Of a stretch of DNA of 64,000 nucleotides, positions 59,951 to 64,000 are shown in pieces. Source of the stretch: Pseudooceanicola algae (GTDB lineage: Bacteria > Pseudomonadota > Alphaproteobacteria > Rhodobacterales > Rhodobacteraceae). The notes beneath the pieces were generated by a model that ran no database searches, was not told the DNA's origin, and saw nothing but the letters and a program-made list of their open reading frames with translations. Each line of letters starts with the position of its first letter. The first letter of the stretch is position 1. Both the position numbers and the translations under genes were made by a program. The stretch is taken from NCBI RefSeq assembly GCF_003590145.2, contig NZ_CP060437.1, positions 124,001 to 188,000 of the forward strand, given 5' to 3'.

Positions 59951-60262
59951 ATGAGCACTTTCCCCGAAATCACGACCGGCCCGGATGTCACCCGTCAGGT
60001 CCTTTCCGATCACCCGGACCTGATGGTCGTGGCGTTCCGCTTCGGTGAGACCGGCGCGGAAGGCGCCTTGCACGACCATCCGCATGTTCAGGCGACCTTC
60101 TGTGAAAGCGGTCGCTTCCTGTTCACGGTCGGTGATCGCAGTTTCGAGGTCGCGCCGGGCGACAGTTTCGTCGTGCCGTCCGGGGTCACCCATGGGTGCC
60201 GCTGCATAGAACCCGGCCTTCTGGTCGACAGCTTCACGCCGCGCCGCGACGATTTCCTTTGA
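59951..60262 (+). CDS. kdgF: Cupin-family uronate-linearising protein KdgF
   Basis: A 103-residue single-domain cupin. Metal ligands are likely His41, His43 and Gln47 (HDHPHVQ) and His81 (VTHG). The C-terminus LVDSFTPRRDDFL matches the conserved end of KdgF, including the aspartate and phenylalanine of the active site. KdgF opens the 4,5-unsaturated monouronates released by alginate and pectin lyases to the linear keto form. AAGGAG precedes the ATG. Its presence next to a PL15 lyase and a KDG kinase is the expected setting. The 113-base gap to the kinase gene holds both promoters, which I could not define. Confidence 0.88.
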   Translation: MSTFPEITTGPDVTRQVLSDHPDLMVVAFRFGETGAEGALHDHPHVQATFCESGRFLFTVGDRSFEVAPGDSFVVPSGVTHGCRCIEPGLLVDSFTPRRDDFL

Positions 60263-60309
60263 AGCGCTCCACCGGTCCGGGGTGTCCCTGAGATGACCGG
60301 GAAAGAGGT

Positions 60310-60336
60310 CCCGGCGCAGGACGGTCCTGCGCCGGG
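60310..60336. terminator. Hairpin between convergent kdgF and SDR genes
   Basis: Inverted repeat CCCGGCGCAGGAC with its exact complement one base apart, so a stable stem of about ten pairs with a short loop. No T-run follows on either strand. Confidence 0.5.
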
Positions 60337-60344
60337 GACGGCGA

Positions 60345-61088
60345 TCAGCTGAACAGCATGCCACCGTTGATGTCGAGATTGACGCCGGTGACATAGGCGG
60401 ATTCGTCGCTGGCCAGGAACAGCACCATGTTCGCCACATCCATCGGTACACCCTGACGCTTCAGCGGCGAGGCACCTTCCAGGGCCGAGCGGGCCTCGGG
60501 CTTGGTGAAGATGTTGTGGAAATCGGTGTCGATCATGCCGGGGCACAGCGCGTTCACGCGGATGTCCGGGCCCAGTTCCTTGGCGAGGCCCCGGGTCAGG
60601 GTCATGATGGTGCCTTTCGACGCGGCATAAGCCGAGGCGCCGGGGCCGCCGCCGTCACGTCCGGCCTGGCTGGCCAGGTTGACGATCGCGCCGCTTTTCA
60701 TGTGTTCCAGAACGGCCTTGGTCATCCGCACGGTGCTGGTGACGTTCAGGTCCATCACCGCCAGCCAATGGTCCATCGACATTTCGCGGAAGCTTTTGCG
60801 GGCGATCAGGCCGCCGCTGTTATTCACCAGGATATCGATGCCGCCAAAGGCTTCGACCGTCGCCGCAACCAGCGTATCGACGCCTTCGGCGGTGCACAGA
60901 TCGCCCTGGACCGCGATGGCCTTGCCACCGGCGGCTTCGACCTGTGCCACGGTTTCCTTCGCGCCATCGGCGCTGGCAAAGTAGTTGATGGCGACATTCG
61001 CGCCTTCCTGAGCCAGACGTACCGCGCAGGCGCGGCCAATGTCACGGCCGCCGCCGGTGATGATCGCGGTCTTTCCCTGAAGCTTCAT
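60345..61088 (-). CDS. Short-chain dehydrogenase, probable DEH/KduD-like reductase
   Basis: A 247-residue classical SDR. Cofactor motif TGGGRDIG at 11–18, NNSG near 88–91, active-site serine in NLASQAG and YAASK dyad. Its start is 15 bases from the end of the PL15 lyase gene upstream, so both are on one transcript. In alginate users, an SDR reduces 4-deoxy-5-hexoseulose uronate (DEH) to KDG, which the kinase at 58863–59837 could then phosphorylate. A KduD-type role in unsaturated galacturonate use is the alternative. Confidence 0.82.
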   Translation of the reverse strand: MKLQGKTAIITGGGRDIGRACAVRLAQEGANVAINYFASADGAKETVAQVEAAGGKAIAVQGDLCTAEGVDTLVAATVEAFGGIDILVNNSGGLIARKSFREMSMDHWLAVMDLNVTSTVRMTKAVLEHMKSGAIVNLASQAGRDGGGPGASAYAASKGTIMTLTRGLAKELGPDIRVNALCPGMIDTDFHNIFTKPEARSALEGASPLKRQGVPMDVANMVLFLASDESAYVTGVNLDINGGMLFS

Positions 61089-61103
61089 GTTATTTCCTTC
61101 CGT

Positions 61104-63455
61104 TCAGTTCTGATTGGGCTGGGCAGTGGGGTCGAAGGTCTTGGGGACCACGACCCGGAAACTGTTTTCCTCGGAGTCCGTGAAGTAGAGCTCGCAGTCG
61201 TAGCCCTGGTCATCGAGGAAGCTGAATATGCGCCGGGGCGCGTCGAGACGGTATGGCACCAGCAAGGTGGCGATGCGGTGCCGGGTGGATTTCGCAAAGC
61301 GCGCGGTCAGGCAGGTGCTGACCGGCAGGCCCTTGTAATCCACGGGGTCCACGCCGGGAAACCCGGTTTCCTGTGACAGGTCGGGCGTACCGGATTCCGA
61401 CCATAGGATCTGACCGTAAAAGCCCGATTTTTCACCGGTATAGCGGAAACTGCCATCGCCAAGCGTATAGGGCGCATTGGCATGCAGCCGCCAGTCGATC
61501 GAGACCGGGGTTTCCGCGTCGATGGCGTCGACAATCACGAAATAGGCGTTGTTGACGAAATAGATCTCGCGCTGGACCGAAAGGATCTCGGGCGTCAGCG
61601 TGCGATAGGCCGCCGTGGCGTCGCCGTGGATATAGATGTGGTCTTCGTGTTCCTCGGCCGCGACGATCTTGCCGGTGGACTGCATGGCGCGGGCCTTGTC
61701 CTTGCCTGCATATTGCCCTTTGCCGTCGATCAGGATCGCGTTCTTGGACACCGTCTGACGCCGCCAGACCTGGTGCATCGAGGAATTGAAGGCGACGTAA
61801 TACCCCGACTGGATGGCCAGGTCCTCGCCGAAGGCCGCCATGCAGAAGGCGTTCTGATCGCCGTGGCTGTGGCTGACGGAGCCGTAGGAGGAGGATTTGA
61901 AGACGAACTGGATATGTTCATCGGGCTTGTCCATGGCATGCTGGATGCCGACCCAACCGATGCCCTTGAAATGGCGCATGCCGCCTTCGGGGGGCGTGGC
62001 CTCGACCTTGGGGTAATCGGTGCGGAAGGCCATTTCGTCGAAATTGGTGTCCCACCAGCCCCAGTTGTAGAACGCGCCCTCGGTGCCGGGGTTGAGCCGC
62101 AGGTTTTCCTCGCAATACCACTGGTAGGCGCCATTGCCGGTGACGCCGGCATATTGGCGCAGGTTCAGGCCGGTCTTGATGCAGGGCAGATCGCCCTGCG
62201 TGCTGTCGTCGCCAAAGGTGGCGCGGCGCGTGTTGGGCGCCTTGCAGAACAGCGGGAAATCCCCGGTGTTCTGGAAGAACGGCCGCTTGTAGAGGTCGAT
62301 CCCTGTCCAGGATTTCAACCGGTTGGCGGCGTCGATCAGATAGGCCATGCCCATCATCCAGTAATTGGTGCCTTCGGCCCAGCCCCCGTCGCTGTCGCCC
62401 CAGGGCGAATAGACGTTGAACAGGAATTCGACGCAGTAATCGAGCCAGCCGCGGACCTCGTCGTCGTCGTCTTCCATCAGCGCGATGCAGGCGGGCACAA
62501 GCGTCAGGGACACCGAACGGACCGCATGGCTGTCATAGGGGAACAGGTGGATCTTGGCGTTCTTGATGGCATGTTCGGCGATGTCGCGCGTGCGTTCGCG
62601 CAGGGCAGCGCGGACCGTTTTGCGTTCATCTTCATCCAATTCATCATGCAGCCAGTCATAGCCCCAGGCGAGGGCATTGGCGACCCGATAAGCCCATTCA
62701 TCCGTGTACGCGCGAGAGGTTACACCCATCGGGTTCCAGGATGCCGCCTCAAGCAGCTGTTCCTTTGCCCGGGCCAGCATCGCGCTATCACCGGTGACCT
62801 TGCCCGCGATGGCCAGGTGGCGGATCGCGTACCACATTTCCTGAAGTTCGATATAGGTCGCACGCCAGATCGCGGCGGTGCGCTTGTGATCCGGGTAGCC
62901 GACGGGTTCCGTAATCAGGTCGTGATCCATCCAGGGCAGGGCGGATTTTTCCAGGAAATTGGACCAACCGCAATGCTCGGGATCGGCGGCGGTGTCCTTG
63001 CGGAACTGTGCCAGCTTTCCGGGGTCAAGCCAGAGACGCGGGTGCGCCGTCTTGCAGCCCTTGTAACGATCTGCGCGGCCGATCAGCGGTGTCTCGGGCA
63101 GGTCTTCGGCAAGGGTAAATCTGCGGCTGGTGCTCCAATCCGTCAGAAGACGGCCCTTGGCGTCGCTTTGGGCGTAGGACCAGTGCCAGGTACCCGGCTT
63201 CAGGACGGAATCGGGGGTGAAAAAGTTCAGCGGGATGCCGTCGAAGACGATCGTGCCGCCCGCCGGATAGCCGGGGTCCTGCGACAGGCGCAGACTGTAG
63301 AGCGCGTCGTTCTCGATCACCGGAAGCCAGGTGAAACGGGGCGGGTTCTCGACGATCTCGCTGGACTCCAGCGGGCTGTACCTGATCGTCAGTCCGCCCG
63401 CTTTCGGTTCATCAAGCGGCGGCAGGGCGGGGCGGGTTTTCGTGTCCGTTGACAT
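61104..63455 (-). CDS. Oligoalginate lyase, polysaccharide lyase family 15
   Basis: A 783-residue heparinase II/III-like lyase that aligns by eye over its whole length with Agrobacterium Atu3025 (exotype alginate lyase). N-terminal beta domain about 20–115, alpha/alpha barrel about 135–430, C-terminal beta-sheet domain about 440–783. Catalytic residues fit: His310 (PYDSHAVRS) and Tyr365 (GTNYWM), against His311 and Tyr365 of Atu3025; SVSHSHGDQNAF near 525 is the conserved histidine segment of the C-terminal domain. No signal peptide, so it cleaves imported oligoalginate in the cytoplasm to unsaturated monouronate. It follows a solute-binding-protein gene and precedes the SDR. Confidence 0.92.
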   Translation of the reverse strand: MSTDTKTRPALPPLDEPKAGGLTIRYSPLESSEIVENPPRFTWLPVIENDALYSLRLSQDPGYPAGGTIVFDGIPLNFFTPDSVLKPGTWHWSYAQSDAKGRLLTDWSTSRRFTLAEDLPETPLIGRADRYKGCKTAHPRLWLDPGKLAQFRKDTAADPEHCGWSNFLEKSALPWMDHDLITEPVGYPDHKRTAAIWRATYIELQEMWYAIRHLAIAGKVTGDSAMLARAKEQLLEAASWNPMGVTSRAYTDEWAYRVANALAWGYDWLHDELDEDERKTVRAALRERTRDIAEHAIKNAKIHLFPYDSHAVRSVSLTLVPACIALMEDDDDEVRGWLDYCVEFLFNVYSPWGDSDGGWAEGTNYWMMGMAYLIDAANRLKSWTGIDLYKRPFFQNTGDFPLFCKAPNTRRATFGDDSTQGDLPCIKTGLNLRQYAGVTGNGAYQWYCEENLRLNPGTEGAFYNWGWWDTNFDEMAFRTDYPKVEATPPEGGMRHFKGIGWVGIQHAMDKPDEHIQFVFKSSSYGSVSHSHGDQNAFCMAAFGEDLAIQSGYYVAFNSSMHQVWRRQTVSKNAILIDGKGQYAGKDKARAMQSTGKIVAAEEHEDHIYIHGDATAAYRTLTPEILSVQREIYFVNNAYFVIVDAIDAETPVSIDWRLHANAPYTLGDGSFRYTGEKSGFYGQILWSESGTPDLSQETGFPGVDPVDYKGLPVSTCLTARFAKSTRHRIATLLVPYRLDAPRRIFSFLDDQGYDCELYFTDSEENSFRVVVPKTFDPTAQPNQN

Positions 63456-63528
63456 GAAGGGGCTTCCTTGCGGTCTGGTCGGGAATGGGACGCGCGCTGT
63501 CGCGCGTCCCGGATCGTGGCGCAGGGCG

Positions 63529-64000
63529 TCAGTTGTACTGGCGCTCGTAGGCGGAGTTCATGACCTCGATGACCTTCTCGTAGCCCATCCGGTCAAGCGT
63601 GCTGACGTAGCTGTCCCAATCGGCCTGGATATCGCCAGAGCCAAGAACCCAGGCCTGCTGACGTTCCAGCATGTAGGTCCGCAGCGACGGCCAGTACTTG
63701 TCATAGACATCTTGTTCCTTCTTGTTGAAGGAGACGCCCAGGAACTGGTCGATCAGCAGGTCGTTCGCCTCGTAAAGATCGATGCCTTCCCGCGCGGCTT
63801 CCGAGGTCCATTGCAGTTCATAGCGGTAGTCCATCCAGTAGCCGCGATAGATCTGCGCGCCTTCCAGGTACATCTGGCTGTTGACCGGGCTGTCGCTGTT
63901 GAGGACCTCGGGTTTGAAGGTCGGCTCGCCATCGACCATGTCCCAGGTCTTGCCTTCGACGCCGAAGTTGGACAGGTTGCGGCCCTTTTCGGTGAAGAAG
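63529..64000 (-). CDS. Extracellular solute-binding protein, C-terminal part (alginate oligomer importer)
   Basis: The last 156 codons; the gene continues beyond the right edge. The visible sequence (NFGVEGKTWDMVDGEPTF, then a helical end with GDIQADWDSYVSTLDRMGYEKVIEVMNSAYERQYN-type repeat of aromatic and acidic residues) matches the C-terminus of large family-1 binding proteins of the AlgQ/LipO type. With a PL15 lyase directly downstream (73-base gap) an alginate oligosaccharide ligand is likely. The permease and ATPase genes must lie outside the window. Confidence 0.82.
   Translation of the reverse strand, partial: FFTEKGRNLSNFGVEGKTWDMVDGEPTFKPEVLNSDSPVNSQMYLEGAQIYRGYWMDYRYELQWTSEAAREGIDLYEANDLLIDQFLGVSFNKKEQDVYDKYWPSLRTYMLERQQAWVLGSGDIQADWDSYVSTLDRMGYEKVIEVMNSAYERQYN

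Noticed and set aside
1-64000. tRNA genes, CRISPR arrays, insertion sequences or prophage
   Set aside because: I looked for cloverleaf-like segments, regularly spaced repeats, transposase-like proteins and integrases and found none.

Overview
The window is high-GC DNA, most likely from an alphaproteobacterium and probably a Rhodobacterales/Roseobacter-type one. The clues are six putative promoters of the general-stress sigma factor EcfG (GGAAC–N16/17–CGTT), an HWE-family histidine kinase, a PL15 oligoalginate lyase like the Agrobacterium enzyme, and a dense mix of TRAP, ABC and tripartite tricarboxylate (TTT) transporters. I saw no tRNA, rRNA, CRISPR array, insertion sequence or phage gene. 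Almost every base belongs to a catabolic or stress operon.

Layout. 1–5101 is a gamma-butyrobetaine/carnitine-type cluster: the start of a BKACE gene, caiD, an ADP-forming acyl-CoA synthetase, an acyl-CoA dehydrogenase and a divergent GlxA/CdhR-type activator. 5098–10438 is a LysR regulator facing an operon for a GMC oxidoreductase, an enolase-superfamily enzyme and an aldehyde dehydrogenase. 10532–20094 holds a HIBADH-family dehydrogenase, a Dpp-type ABC importer with fused ATPases, a CocE/NonD hydrolase and a LysR regulator. 20229–22120 is a gamma-butyrobetaine-hydroxylase-like dioxygenase coupled to a class II aldolase-fold protein. 22184–31120 is a GntR-controlled block: ThDP enzyme, second HIBADH-family enzyme, TRAP transporter, NIPSNAP protein and second CocE/NonD hydrolase. 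31299–35641 is a polar amino-acid ABC importer with an aminotransferase.

35859–48745 looks like a general-stress island: a small acidic protein, a Crp/Fnr regulator, an HWE kinase, catalase HPII, an unknown membrane protein, a YdeP-like molybdoenzyme, a small tail-anchored protein, an ExoD-family protein and a PaoABC-type aldehyde oxidoreductase. Six EcfG-type sites lie in front of these genes in the correct orientation.

48960–56374 is a sugar-acid module: TTT transporter (TctCBA), RraA-family protein and 2,5-dioxopentanoate-type dehydrogenase, divergent from a Gfo/Idh oxidoreductase and a GntR regulator. 56425–64000 is a polyuronate module that looks built for alginate: PL15 lyase, KdgF, a DEH-reductase-like SDR, a KDG kinase, a ManD-family dehydratase, a Gfo/Idh oxidoreductase and the end of a solute-binding protein. 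Together the genes describe a generalist heterotroph that takes up quaternary amines, peptides or amides, amino acids, sugar acids and algal polysaccharide fragments.
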